Under the pieces are notes generated by a model that ran no database searches, had not been told where the DNA came from, and saw only the letters and a program-made list of their open reading frames with translations. From NCBI RefSeq assembly GCF_036174265.1, contig NZ_CP108055.1:868001-932000 (forward strand): a stretch of 64,000 bases of DNA. The letters are read 5' to 3'. The position numbers and the translations under genes are program-made. Numbering within the stretch: position 1 is the first letter of the stretch; each line of letters begins with the position of its first letter. This DNA comes from Streptomyces sp. NBC_00285. Lineage in GTDB: Bacteria; Actinomycetota; Actinomycetes; Streptomycetales; Streptomycetaceae. Below are positions 32,864 to 41,385 of the stretch, piece by piece.

Positions 32864-35746
32864 TCAGACGGGATCGGCCACGTCCTTCAGGCCGGTCCTG
32901 TCCGTTCCCAGTTTGCGGTAGACCGCGGACAGCAGGCGCACCACTGTCGCCTCGTCCACCTGCATCTCCTTCGCCGTCTCCGTCTCTGTGCGCCCCTGCG
33001 CGGTCAGGTCCGCCGCCGTACGCTCGCGCGCCGTGAGGGTGTCCGTCTCCGTGCTGTGCAGACGGCGGGGGCGCAGGCCGGCGGCGGCCAGTTCGTCGCG
33101 GGCGGTGTCGATCAGACCGTCGGCGCCGCACTGTACTGCCGTGTCGAGGCCCCGGTAGAGGTGTTCCGCGGCCTCACGGGCGCGGCCCGCGCGGCGCAGT
33201 TCGGTGCCGAGGGCCACCAGCGCGCAGGCGAGCTCGTATGCGGCCGGGGAGCGCTCCAGGTGGGTGACGGACTCCTCCAGGAGCTTCACTCGGGCCGACC
33301 CGGAGGAGACCTCCGCGGCCAGCCGCAGCGCCTGGCCGACGGCGGAGGCGGCGCCGAACTGGCGGGCGCGGGCGACCGCTTCGAGGGCGGTGGCGACGGC
33401 GCGCTCCGGGGCGTCGTGGCTTTCGGCCCGGGCCAGGTGGAGCTGCCAGGGGCACCAGGCGGGGTTGCGCATGCCGCGCCGTTCCAGGCGCCTGCCGGCG
33501 GCGGCCAGCTCGGCGGCCGCCTCCTTCGGCAGGCCACGGGCCAGCAGCAGCTCGCCGTACACGGTCTGGGCGTCGGGGAAGACCACGGCGGCCGGGAAGG
33601 GGGCGCCGAAGGAGTAGTCCTCGGCGGTCCGGGCGGCCTCGGCGAGACGGCCGCGGGCGAGCAGGACCTCGATGAGGATACCCACGGCGTACCAGTGGGC
33701 CGGGGTGCCCGGACCTACACGCTCGGCCAGACGCAGCCCCGCGCGGACGAAGTCCTCGGCCTCGGCGAGGCGGCCGCGGCGGAAGCGGACGTACGCGAGG
33801 AGGGTGTAGGCGAAGGAGAGGTGGGCGCCTCTCCAGCCCTGCCGTTCGAAGTCGGCGATCCCGGCGGCGAAGAGTTCCTCGGTACGGCCGGGGCGGTCGG
33901 CGTACATGAACGCGAGGGCGACCAGGACGGGCACCTCGAACCCGCCGTCGGGCTCGGCCCAGCCCAGGCCCCCGGCGAGGGCGCGCTCTGCGTGGTGCAG
34001 GGCGACGTGCGCGGGTTCGCCGCGCAGGACGGCGTCCCAGGTGCGCAGGCCGATGATGTACCGCTCGGTGAGGTCGCGGCCGGTGAGGCGGTCGGCGAGT
34101 TTGGTGAGGCGGCGGGAGCGCGAGGGGTGGTCGGGTTCGTCGGCGCGGAAGGCGTCCCACATGAACTGCTCGGCGACCATGCGCAGCTTGACGCGGGCGT
34201 CCGCGGTGACCCTGATCTCCCGGGCGAGGGTGTCGACTGCTTCGGCGAGACGGTCGCTGTGGGCGAGGACCTGTGAGAGCCGGTACACGATGCGGTGGCG
34301 CAGTTCGGGTGCGGCGATGGGTTCGTCGAGGGCGGCACGCAGGTGGTTGACCGTGGTGGCCGGTTCGGTGAGCAGGGAGGCGCTGCCCAGTTCGTACAGG
34401 ACGGCGGCCCGGTCCTCGGAGGCCGGGGGCTCGCGCAGGGCGCGGGCGAGATAGCTGCGGGCGGCGTCGGGCGCGCCGGAGCGCAGGGTCTCGGCGGCGG
34501 CGGCGCGCAGTTGCTGGACGACCCAGGGGTCGCTGTCGGGGTGGGTCTCCAGGAGGTGGCGGGCGGCAGCGGCGGAGCCACGGCCGTCGTTGACCACGCA
34601 CCAGGCTGCCTGGCCGTGCAGGGCGACACGAAAACCGGCCGGGATGGCCCGGTACACGGCGGTCGCGATGAGCGGGTGGACGAACTCCAAGGACTCCACA
34701 CCGGTGAGGACGCGCGCGCCGCGCAGGGCGTCGGCCGCGTCGGCGGCCTCCTCGTGGCCGAGCCCGGCGACGGCGGCAGCGAGCAGCGGATGGATCTCGG
34801 TGCCGAGGACCGCGCAGGCCCAGGCGAAGCGGACGGTCGAGGTGCCCAGACGCTCCATGCGTGCGATCAGTCCGCTGCCCTTGACCGCGGCTGCGAGATC
34901 ACGCAGCAGGTGTGCCGCGCCCTCGGTCGGGGCGAACCCGCGGTCGCGCACCTTGGCGGCCAGCTCGACCGTCTCGAAGGGGTTGCCCGCGGTGACGGCC
35001 CAGCACTCCCGGCAGAACGCGTCGTCGGCGTGCGCGCCGAGCGCCTCCCGCATGAGACGGGCGACGGCGAGTGCGCTGAACGGTTCCAGGTCGAGCGGGC
35101 GTCCGCCTGCCCGGCCGGGCAGGGCCCTGAACGATTCGGCGTGGTCGGGGAGTTCGTCAGGCCGGTAGGCGACGACGACCAGGATCGGGAGTTGCTCGGC
35201 CCGGGGTGCGAACGCGGCCAGCCAGCTCAGCGATTCGGGGTCGGCCCAGTGGGCGTCGTCCAGCACCAGCACCATGGGGGCGCGCAGGACGGCGAGATGG
35301 GTGAGCACCCAGTCGAGTCCGTCGCGCAGGCCCTGCGGATCGGGCGGCGCTCCGTCGGTGGGGGCGCACAAGCCGAGTGCGGGACCGACGATGTCGTACC
35401 AACTGCCCAGCTGTGCGCGGAGATCGACTTCGGCCGCTCCGGCGAACTGCGGCTGCAGAAGTTGCCGGGCCACATGGAAGGCGACGCGCTGCTCCTGCTC
35501 GCCGCCGCGGGCGGCCAGCACGGTGCAGCCCCGTGCGGCGGCACGGCGACGGACCTCGGCGAGCAGGGTCGTCTTGCCGATGCCGGCCCGGCCGACGACG
35601 GCGAGCAGGGCGCCGCGTGGGCCCGTGCGGGGCTCGGCGCCGTCCGTACGCAGCCCGGTGAGCTCACCCAACGCCTCGTCGACGGCGGTGAGTTCACTCT
35701 CCCGCTCCAGGAGAGTCTTTCTGCTGCGCGCACTGCGCTGCACCAT
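32864..35746 (-). CDS. Large ATP-binding LuxR-family (LAL) regulator
   Basis: 960-residue LAL regulator. The AAA-type ATPase has Walker A GRAGIGKTT at residues 52-60 and Walker B MVLVLDDAHWADP near 160. A long TPR-rich middle follows (ARSYLARALREPPASEDRAA, AELAAAGRRLERRGMRNPAW). The C-terminal LuxR helix-turn-helix is LTARERTAADLTAQGRTETE followed by VVRLLSAVYRKLG. Such proteins often activate secondary-metabolite clusters, but no biosynthetic genes adjoin it, so its targets are unknown. ATG 35746 is preceded by a GGGGG sequence. Confidence 0.92.
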   Translation of the reverse strand: MVQRSARSRKTLLERESELTAVDEALGELTGLRTDGAEPRTGPRGALLAVVGRAGIGKTTLLAEVRRRAAARGCTVLAARGGEQEQRVAFHVARQLLQPQFAGAAEVDLRAQLGSWYDIVGPALGLCAPTDGAPPDPQGLRDGLDWVLTHLAVLRAPMVLVLDDAHWADPESLSWLAAFAPRAEQLPILVVVAYRPDELPDHAESFRALPGRAGGRPLDLEPFSALAVARLMREALGAHADDAFCRECWAVTAGNPFETVELAAKVRDRGFAPTEGAAHLLRDLAAAVKGSGLIARMERLGTSTVRFAWACAVLGTEIHPLLAAAVAGLGHEEAADAADALRGARVLTGVESLEFVHPLIATAVYRAIPAGFRVALHGQAAWCVVNDGRGSAAAARHLLETHPDSDPWVVQQLRAAAAETLRSGAPDAARSYLARALREPPASEDRAAVLYELGSASLLTEPATTVNHLRAALDEPIAAPELRHRIVYRLSQVLAHSDRLAEAVDTLAREIRVTADARVKLRMVAEQFMWDAFRADEPDHPSRSRRLTKLADRLTGRDLTERYIIGLRTWDAVLRGEPAHVALHHAERALAGGLGWAEPDGGFEVPVLVALAFMYADRPGRTEELFAAGIADFERQGWRGAHLSFAYTLLAYVRFRRGRLAEAEDFVRAGLRLAERVGPGTPAHWYAVGILIEVLLARGRLAEAARTAEDYSFGAPFPAAVVFPDAQTVYGELLLARGLPKEAAAELAAAGRRLERRGMRNPAWCPWQLHLARAESHDAPERAVATALEAVARARQFGAASAVGQALRLAAEVSSGSARVKLLEESVTHLERSPAAYELACALVALGTELRRAGRAREAAEHLYRGLDTAVQCGADGLIDTARDELAAAGLRPRRLHSTETDTLTARERTAADLTAQGRTETETAKEMQVDEATVVRLLSAVYRKLGTDRTGLKDVADPV

Positions 35747-35867
35747 GGCGCACCCCCTGTCACGATGGCGGACCCGCGCGGGGAGCGGGCGCGCACCGTG
35801 ACCTACAGGCAGCTCAGCGTACGCCTCCGCAGTGCCGGGCGGACCCCTGTCGGCCCACTCGGGACCT

Positions 35868-36470
35868 TCACTGGAAGACGTGTTCGTACAGCACGGCGAG
35901 CCCGTAGGCCAGCCCGCCGACGGCGATCACCCCGGTGAGTACGAGCAGCGTCCGCGCACCGGTTTCCGAGGCGAGGGACGAGCCGCACAGGGTGAACCCC
36001 GCGATCATCCCGAGGGCCAGGACCAACAGGCCCGTCACCGTCAGGGTCGCCCAGCCGGAGACGGCTCTGAAGCCCAGTGTCTCCAGGCCGACGAGTGGCT
36101 GGTCGCGTACGGCGATAGTGGATCCGATACGGGCGTCGGCCTGGATGACCGCGTCGGGGTCGATCAACCGGCCGCCGGGGGACAGCAGTTGGCCTCGGCA
36201 TTGCGTGACCGGCTTGTTGTGGTCGGGCCGCACCACCGCGCACGAGTCGACATGCAGATAATCCGAGGTCCCGGACAGTCCGACGGCACCTGCGAGCATC
36301 AGGCCCGCGTAGCCGGTCAGCACCACACCGAACACGGTTCCCACCAGGGCCGCGAGGGCCGTGCGCACCTTCTCGCCCCGCTGCTTCGGCCGCCGGTTCC
36401 GCTGTGTCCCGCGGAACGCCCGCAGCCGTTCGGCCTTCTTGAACCGCCGCCTGGCCGCCTTCGACGTCAC
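35868..36470 (-). CDS. Hypothetical membrane protein with basic N-terminus
   Basis: 200-residue protein: a strongly basic N-terminus (SKAARRRFKKAERLRAFRGT), a first transmembrane helix (ALAALVGTVFGVVLTGYAGLML), an external loop with two cysteines (DSCAVVRPDHNKPVTQCRGQ) that probably form a disulfide, and two further hydrophobic helices near the C-terminus. GTG 36470 has GGGAGGGG just upstream. The loop between helices could bind a small ligand, but I recognise no family. The 290 bases upstream of it hold no gene. Confidence 0.75.
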   Translation of the reverse strand: MTSKAARRRFKKAERLRAFRGTQRNRRPKQRGEKVRTALAALVGTVFGVVLTGYAGLMLAGAVGLSGTSDYLHVDSCAVVRPDHNKPVTQCRGQLLSPGGRLIDPDAVIQADARIGSTIAVRDQPLVGLETLGFRAVSGWATLTVTGLLVLALGMIAGFTLCGSSLASETGARTLLVLTGVIAVGGLAYGLAVLYEHVFQ

Positions 36471-36761
36471 GGCCCCTCCCCTTGCGCCCTGTGCCGTTCG
36501 CGATGCCGTACCGTTCCGGCCCCAGGTGCAGCGGGGCGGCTCGCACGACTGCTGTCGCGAATGATCCTTCACGAAGTGGCGCACGCAGAGCGGGGCATGG
36601 CAAGCGCGCGGCGGTCGCCGGCCGGAGCGGGAGATCCTTCACCGGGGCAACGGCTGCCGGAGTACGGCGGGTTCGGCGTCGTCGAGGCGTGACTGGCCCC
36701 GGCAGGAGGTGGGCCGCGGCGGGTGTGGTGTCCCGGGCGGCACACCCCCGTGTGCCCACTC

Positions 36762-37004
36762 TCAGGTGAGGTCGAACTCCCCTTCCCGCGCCCCTGACAC
36801 GAACGCGCCCCACTCCGCCGGGGTGAAGATCAAGGAAGGGCTTTCCGGGCGGCCACTGTTGCGCATCGCGATGAACCCCTCGACAAAGGCGATCTGGACA
36901 TCCCCCCGACCGCGGCTGCTCGAGTGCCAATCGGCGTTGCTCAGGTCCAGCTCCGGCTTGTCCCAGCCCATGAGCGGCTGCTGCTGGATGGTGGTCTCGG
37001 CCAC
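36762..37004 (-). CDS. DUF397 domain protein
   Basis: 80-residue DUF397 protein (WHSSSRGRGDVQIAFVEGFI, AMRNSGRPESPSLIFTPAEW, FVSGAREGEFDL). GTG 37004 follows GGGAGGAG by seven bases. DUF397 proteins normally stand beside XRE (DUF5753) regulators in Streptomyces and form small regulatory pairs; no partner is adjacent here, so this is an orphan copy. Confidence 0.88.
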   Translation of the reverse strand: MAETTIQQQPLMGWDKPELDLSNADWHSSSRGRGDVQIAFVEGFIAMRNSGRPESPSLIFTPAEWGAFVSGAREGEFDLT

Positions 37005-37099
37005 GTCCGTGCTCCTCCCGATTGCGTCGTCCGCGGCCAGCCTAGCGATCCACTTCGGCTGCCGACAGGCCACGTGAGGGGGACCTTTCCGCAGGCATT

Positions 37100-38266
37100 T
37101 CACGCATCCGGGGGTTCAGACCCCACGAGCCACATGGAGAAGAACTGGGATCCGCCGCCATAGGCGTGCCCGAGCACCCTGCGGGCACCGTCCACCTGGT
37201 GTTCCCCGGCCTGTCCGCGGGCCTGGAGTGCGGCCTCCGCGAAGCGGATCATGCCGGAGGCCCCGATCGGGTTGGTGGACAGGACACCGCCCGACATGTT
37301 GACGGGCAGGTCACCGTCCAGCTCGGTGACCCCGGCCTCGGTCAGCTTCCAGCCCTCGCCCTCGTCGGCGAATCCGAGGTTCTCCAGCCACATGGGCTCG
37401 TACCAGGAGAACGGCACGTACATCTCGACGGCGTCGATGTCCCGGCGTGGGTCGGAGATCCCGGCCTGCCGGTACACGTCGGCCGCGCAGTCCTTGCCGG
37501 CCTGCGGCGACACCGCGTCCTTGCCGGCGAAGAGGGTGGGCTCGCTGCGCATTGCCCCGCCCAGCATCCAGGCCGGGGGCCTGGGCGCGCGTGAGGCACC
37601 GGCCCGGTCGGTGAGCACCATCGCGCAGGCGCCGTCGGAGGACGGGCAGGTCTCCGAGTAGCGGATCGGGTCCCAGAGCATGGGTGAGGCCTGGACCTTC
37701 TCCAGAGTGATGTCGTGCTCGTGCAGATGCGCGTACGGGTTCTTGAGCGCGTTGCGGCGGTCCTTGTACGCCACCAGCGAGCCGACGGTGTCGGGGGCGC
37801 CGGTGCGCCGCATGTACGCGCGCACGTGCGGCGCGAAGAAACCGCCCGCACCGGCCAGCAGGGGTTGCTGGAAGGGGATGGGAAGGGACAAGCCCCACAT
37901 GGCGTTGGACTCGGACTGCTTCTCGAAGGCGAGGGTGAGCACCGTGGCGTGTGCCCGGGAGGCCACCAGGTTCGCGGCGACCAGCGCCGTGGACCCGCCG
38001 ACGCTGCCCGCCGTGTGCACGCGCAGCATCGGTTTGCCCACCGCGCCGAGCGCGTCGGCCAGGTACAGCTCCGGCATCATGACGCCCTCGAAGAAGTCGG
38101 GCGCCTTGCCGATCACCACGGCGTCCACGTCCGCCCAGGTCAGCTCGGCGTCGTCGAGCGCCCGTCGGGCCGCCTCCCGGACGAGCCCCGCGATCGACAC
38201 GTCCCGGCGCGCCGCGACGTGCTTGGTCTGGCCGATTCCTACGACGGCCACGGGCTCCTTGCTCAT
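37100..38266 (-). CDS. Thiolase-fold acetyl-CoA acetyltransferase-like protein
   Basis: 388-residue thiolase-superfamily protein of the lipid-transfer (SCP2/Ltp) type. Features are VAVVGIGQTKHVAARRDVSI at the N-terminus, RVHTAGSVGGSTALVAANLV where classical thiolases carry the nucleophilic Cys (none here), and the C-terminal NMSGGVLSTNPIGASGMIRF and GHAYGGGSQFFSMWL. Loss of the Cys suggests a retro-aldolase or scaffold role as in actinobacterial Ltp-DUF35 pairs. Its ATG overlaps the stop of the preceding gene by four bases, so the trio is translationally coupled. Confidence 0.87.
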   Translation of the reverse strand: MSKEPVAVVGIGQTKHVAARRDVSIAGLVREAARRALDDAELTWADVDAVVIGKAPDFFEGVMMPELYLADALGAVGKPMLRVHTAGSVGGSTALVAANLVASRAHATVLTLAFEKQSESNAMWGLSLPIPFQQPLLAGAGGFFAPHVRAYMRRTGAPDTVGSLVAYKDRRNALKNPYAHLHEHDITLEKVQASPMLWDPIRYSETCPSSDGACAMVLTDRAGASRAPRPPAWMLGGAMRSEPTLFAGKDAVSPQAGKDCAADVYRQAGISDPRRDIDAVEMYVPFSWYEPMWLENLGFADEGEGWKLTEAGVTELDGDLPVNMSGGVLSTNPIGASGMIRFAEAALQARGQAGEHQVDGARRVLGHAYGGGSQFFSMWLVGSEPPDA

Positions 38267-39327
38267 CGGGGATCCCCTTCGAGTACGGCGACCAGGTTCT
38301 GCTGCAGACAGGGCCCGGAGGTGGCGTGGGCGAGTGCCCGGTCGGACTCGCCCCGGTGGATACGGGCGGCGGCCTCGCCGATGCGAGCGAGACCCGCAGC
38401 CATCATCGGGTTGGCCGCGAGGGCCCCGCCGGACGGGTTGACGAGGACCTCGTCGCCGAGCCTGAGGGCCTTGCGCAGGACGACTTCCTGGGAGGTGAAC
38501 GGCGCGTGCAACTCGGCGGTGTCCACGGGCCGTTCGAAGGCGCCCGCCTTCTCGGCGGCCAGGCGGGCGGACGGCGAGTCGGTGAGGTCGCGGACACCGA
38601 GCGAGTGCGCCTCGATGCGGTGGTCGATCCCGCGGATCCAGGCGGGGCGTGCGCACAGCTGCCTGGCCCGCTCCCCCGCCGCGAGGATCACGGCGGCGGC
38701 CCCGTCGCCGATGGGCGGGCAGTCGCCGGTACGGAGGGGCCGTACGAGGTAGTCGCCGTGCGGAACCGGGCCCTTGAGCTGGGCATGCGGGTTGTCGGTC
38801 GCACGGCTGCGGGCGCCGATCGCCGCCAGTTCGGGCTCGTCCGTGTCGCCCGCGTCGATGAGTGCCTGGGCCTGGAGGGCGGCGAGGGCGACGGAGTCGG
38901 GCCACAGGGGGGCGACGTAGTACGGGTCGAGCTGGCGGGTGAGCACATCGCGCAGGGAGCCGGGCGACGACTTGCCGTAGGAGTACACGAGCGCGGTGTC
39001 GGCGTCCCCGGACAGCAGCTTGGTCCACGCCTCGTACAGGGCCCAGGCCCCGTCCATCTCGACGTGCGACTCGGAGATCGGCGGCCAGGCACCCACGCCG
39101 TCGAGGGCGAGGGTGAAGGAGAAGGCACGCCCCGCGAGGTAGTCGCAGGAACCGGAGCAGGTGAAGCCGATGTCGGCGGTCTTGAGGCCGGTCTGCGCGC
39201 GGACGTCGTGCAGGACCGGCATGAGCATCTCCACCTCGGAGACGTCCGAGGTGGTGCGCAGGGTGTCGGACTGGGCGAAGGCCACCACGGCGATGTCGCG
39301 GGGCCCCGGGGCTGCTTCGCTGGTCAC
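38263..39327 (-). CDS. Lipid-transfer protein (thiolase-like)
   Basis: 354-residue thiolase-fold protein, second of the trio. It begins RDIAVVAFAQSDTLRTTSDV and carries DIGFTCSGSCDYLAGRAFSF, PIGDGAAAVILAAGERARQL and VNPSGGALAANPMMAAGLAR. Overlapping GTGA links it to the OB-fold gene upstream and ATGA to the thiolase downstream. Two thiolase-like subunits plus an OB-fold protein is the layout of sterol side-chain and acyl-CoA retro-aldolase systems (Ltp/DUF35) in actinobacteria; the substrate here is unknown. Confidence 0.85.
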   Translation of the reverse strand: MTSEAAPGPRDIAVVAFAQSDTLRTTSDVSEVEMLMPVLHDVRAQTGLKTADIGFTCSGSCDYLAGRAFSFTLALDGVGAWPPISESHVEMDGAWALYEAWTKLLSGDADTALVYSYGKSSPGSLRDVLTRQLDPYYVAPLWPDSVALAALQAQALIDAGDTDEPELAAIGARSRATDNPHAQLKGPVPHGDYLVRPLRTGDCPPIGDGAAAVILAAGERARQLCARPAWIRGIDHRIEAHSLGVRDLTDSPSARLAAEKAGAFERPVDTAELHAPFTSQEVVLRKALRLGDEVLVNPSGGALAANPMMAAGLARIGEAAARIHRGESDRALAHATSGPCLQQNLVAVLEGDPR

Positions 39328-40265
39328 AGGAGCTCCTTGTACGTCTCGTAGTCCGCGTCGGGTTCGCCGGTCGGCCGGTAGTGGTCCGGGTAACTGCCGC
39401 CCTCGTTCCACACCGGCTCGACCCTGAGACCCATGCGCACCTGGTCGTAGGGGATGCCTCCGATCCGGCCGTGCAGGGCGAGGTCGGCGCCGTCGAGGGC
39501 AATGTGGGCATAGACGTACGGCACCTCGATGTCGAGGTTCTTCGCCTTGATGTTGACGATGCAGAACGTGGTGACCGTGCCGCCCGGCCCCACTTCCACC
39601 TGTTCCGATGTGGCCACGCCACATGTGGGGCACGCACCCCTCGGCGGGACGTACACCTTCTGGCAGGAAGGGCAGCGCTCGCCGACGGCCCGGTGTTCGG
39701 CGAGGGCCTTGATGTAGGCGGTCTGGGCGCGGCCCGGTGAGTAGGTGTAGTCGAGGCGGGCCTGGGCGACGATGCCGGTCACCGGGTCCTCGAACTCGCC
39801 GGCGTGGACGGTGACGGTGGATTCGTCTCCGTCGTACGGCTCGAAGCAGGCGATGTCGGTGATGGCACCGGTGGGTTCCTCGGCCCAGCGGATGCGGACG
39901 CGCATGCCGGTGCGGACGGCGTCCGGGCCTGGGGCATCGAGGGCGTGCAGCAGGGCGGTGTCGGCGCCGTCGAGCTTGACCAGGACCCAGGCGAAGGGTG
40001 TGTCCAGCGGCTGGCCGCGGCGGGGTTCGTGGTTCCACGCCCAGGTGGTGACGGTGCCGGTGATGCCGACATGCACGAGTTCGCTGATCTCCTCGGCGGT
40101 GACGGGATCGTACTCGACGGGTGGGACCAGGGTGCGGCCGTCACGGGTCTTCACGCCGAGCACGACACGGTGACGCAGGGCGGTGAGGAAGGCGCTCTGG
40201 ACGGGGCCGAGGGAGCGGGTGAAGGGGAATTCGACGACGAGCGGGGCCTTGAGGACTGCGGACAT
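39324..40265 (-). CDS. Zinc-ribbon/OB-fold (DUF35) protein, duplicated OB domains
   Basis: 313-residue protein, first gene of the thiolase trio. Near residues 195-215 a zinc ribbon CPSC...CPTC is followed by an OB fold (VGPGGTVTTFCIVNIKAKNL, YVYAHIALDGADLALHGRI). The N-terminal half repeats the OB layout (GITGTVTTWAWNHEP, AWVLVKLDGADTALLHAL), so this is a fusion of two DUF35 units, about twice the usual length. DUF35 proteins bind Ltp thiolases and acyl-CoA and are needed for aldol cleavage in steroid side-chain breakdown. GGAGGC lies upstream of ATG 40265. Confidence 0.87.
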   Translation of the reverse strand: MSAVLKAPLVVEFPFTRSLGPVQSAFLTALRHRVVLGVKTRDGRTLVPPVEYDPVTAEEISELVHVGITGTVTTWAWNHEPRRGQPLDTPFAWVLVKLDGADTALLHALDAPGPDAVRTGMRVRIRWAEEPTGAITDIACFEPYDGDESTVTVHAGEFEDPVTGIVAQARLDYTYSPGRAQTAYIKALAEHRAVGERCPSCQKVYVPPRGACPTCGVATSEQVEVGPGGTVTTFCIVNIKAKNLDIEVPYVYAHIALDGADLALHGRIGGIPYDQVRMGLRVEPVWNEGGSYPDHYRPTGEPDADYETYKELL

Positions 40266-40302
40266 CGGGGGCCTGCCTCCTTCGGGGTCGGCGTGCGCAG
40301 GA

Positions 40303-40390
40303 GCGCCCCTTCAGGGGCGCGGGGCGGTGACATGTGCGGCTCCGCCGCGTGGGCGCGACCGGCCGCACACGGCCCGCGGGCTCCGAACGG
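40303..40390. repeat. Dispersed Streptomyces intergenic repeat with terminator hairpin
   Basis: Starts with the hairpin GCGCCCC-TTCA-GGGGCGC (40303-40320) and continues as GCGGGGCGGTGACATGTGCG, then CTCCGCCGCGTGGGCGCGAC and CGGCC. I recognise this string as a much-repeated intergenic element in Streptomyces genomes. It ends the crotonase transcript on the minus strand and separates it from the thiolase trio. Confidence 0.65.
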
Positions 40391-40407
40391 CCGAGGCCGG
40401 CGCAGCG

Positions 40408-41208
40408 CTACGCACGCTTGTAGACGGGCGGACGCTTCTCCGCGAACGCGCGGGCACCCTCCTTCGCGTCGGCGGTGGCGAAGACCGGCCAGCCCCGCTC
40501 GAGTTCGGCGGCGAGCCCTTCGGTCTCGGTCATCTGGGCCGTCTCGTACACCGAGGCCTTGACCGCCTCGACGGCCAACGGGCCGCAGGCGTTGACGAGT
40601 TCGGCGATCTCCAGGGCCTTGGCGAGCGCGGTGCCGTCGGGGACGACGTGCCCGATCAGGCCGATGCCCGCGGCCTCCCGTGCGGTGTACGGGCGGCCGG
40701 TGAGCAGCATCTCCAGTGCGTGGGTCCGCGGGATCTGACGCTGCAGGCGGACCGTGGAACCGCCGATCGGGAAGAGGCCGCGCTTGACCTCGAAGAGTCC
40801 GAAGGTCGCGGACTCGCCGGCGACCCGGATGTCGGTGCCCTGGAGCATCTCCGTGCCGCCTGCCACGCAGTAGCCCTCGACCGCCGCGATCACCGGCTTG
40901 CGGGGCCGGTGGTGGCGCAGCATCGCCTTCCAGTGCAGGTCCGGGTCGGCGGTCAGCCGGTCCCGGTACTGTTCGCCTCCGGTGTCCTTGCCCGCGAGGG
41001 CCTTGAGGTCCATGCCGGCGCAGAACGAGTCGCCGGCGCCGGTGAAGACGATCGAACGGATCGAGTCGTCCGCGTCCGCCTCCACCCAGCCGTCATAGAG
41101 GCCGACCAGCATCGGCAACGAGAGCGCGTTCTTCGCCTCCGGCCTGTTGAGCGTGAGCACCAGTGTGGCGCCCTCGCGCTGGATGTCGAGGTGTTCGGTC
41201 CCACCCAT
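40408..41208 (-). CDS. Crotonase / enoyl-CoA hydratase family protein
   Basis: 266-residue crotonase. The oxyanion-hole motifs are GAGDSFCAGMDLKAL and AVEGYCVAGGTEML, and the second catalytic region is FEVKRGLFPIGGSTVRL. The first catalytic Glu of typical hydratases appears as Glu in GGTEMLQ, and the second position is Gly-Gly-Ser, so hydratase activity may be altered. It starts the minus-strand run toward the thiolase trio and is divergent from an acyl-CoA synthetase; an operator lies between them. Confidence 0.9.
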   Translation of the reverse strand: MGGTEHLDIQREGATLVLTLNRPEAKNALSLPMLVGLYDGWVEADADDSIRSIVFTGAGDSFCAGMDLKALAGKDTGGEQYRDRLTADPDLHWKAMLRHHRPRKPVIAAVEGYCVAGGTEMLQGTDIRVAGESATFGLFEVKRGLFPIGGSTVRLQRQIPRTHALEMLLTGRPYTAREAAGIGLIGHVVPDGTALAKALEIAELVNACGPLAVEAVKASVYETAQMTETEGLAAELERGWPVFATADAKEGARAFAEKRPPVYKRA

Positions 41209-41273
41209 AGCCCGTCTCCCCTCTGCCAGAACGAGAACAGGTTGCAGTAGGCGCCGAAGCACTTCAAGGGTTT

Positions 41274-41290
41274 TCTGACAGTCAGTCAGA
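41274..41290. promoter_or_regulatory. TetR-type operator, copy 1
   Basis: Palindrome TCTGAC-AGTCA-GTCAGA in the divergent region between the crotonase (start 41208) and the acyl-CoA synthetase (start 41386). The same design preceded by GGTTT occurs at 61131-61147. Both control acyl-CoA genes, suggesting one regulator. Confidence 0.75.
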
Positions 41291-41385
41291 TTTCTTCGCG
41301 CGAACCCTTCCCAGTCACGCCGCCCTTTGCTCTGATGACGGCGAACCGCCACATGGAGCCGGACCGCGCCAGCACAGGAGGAACG

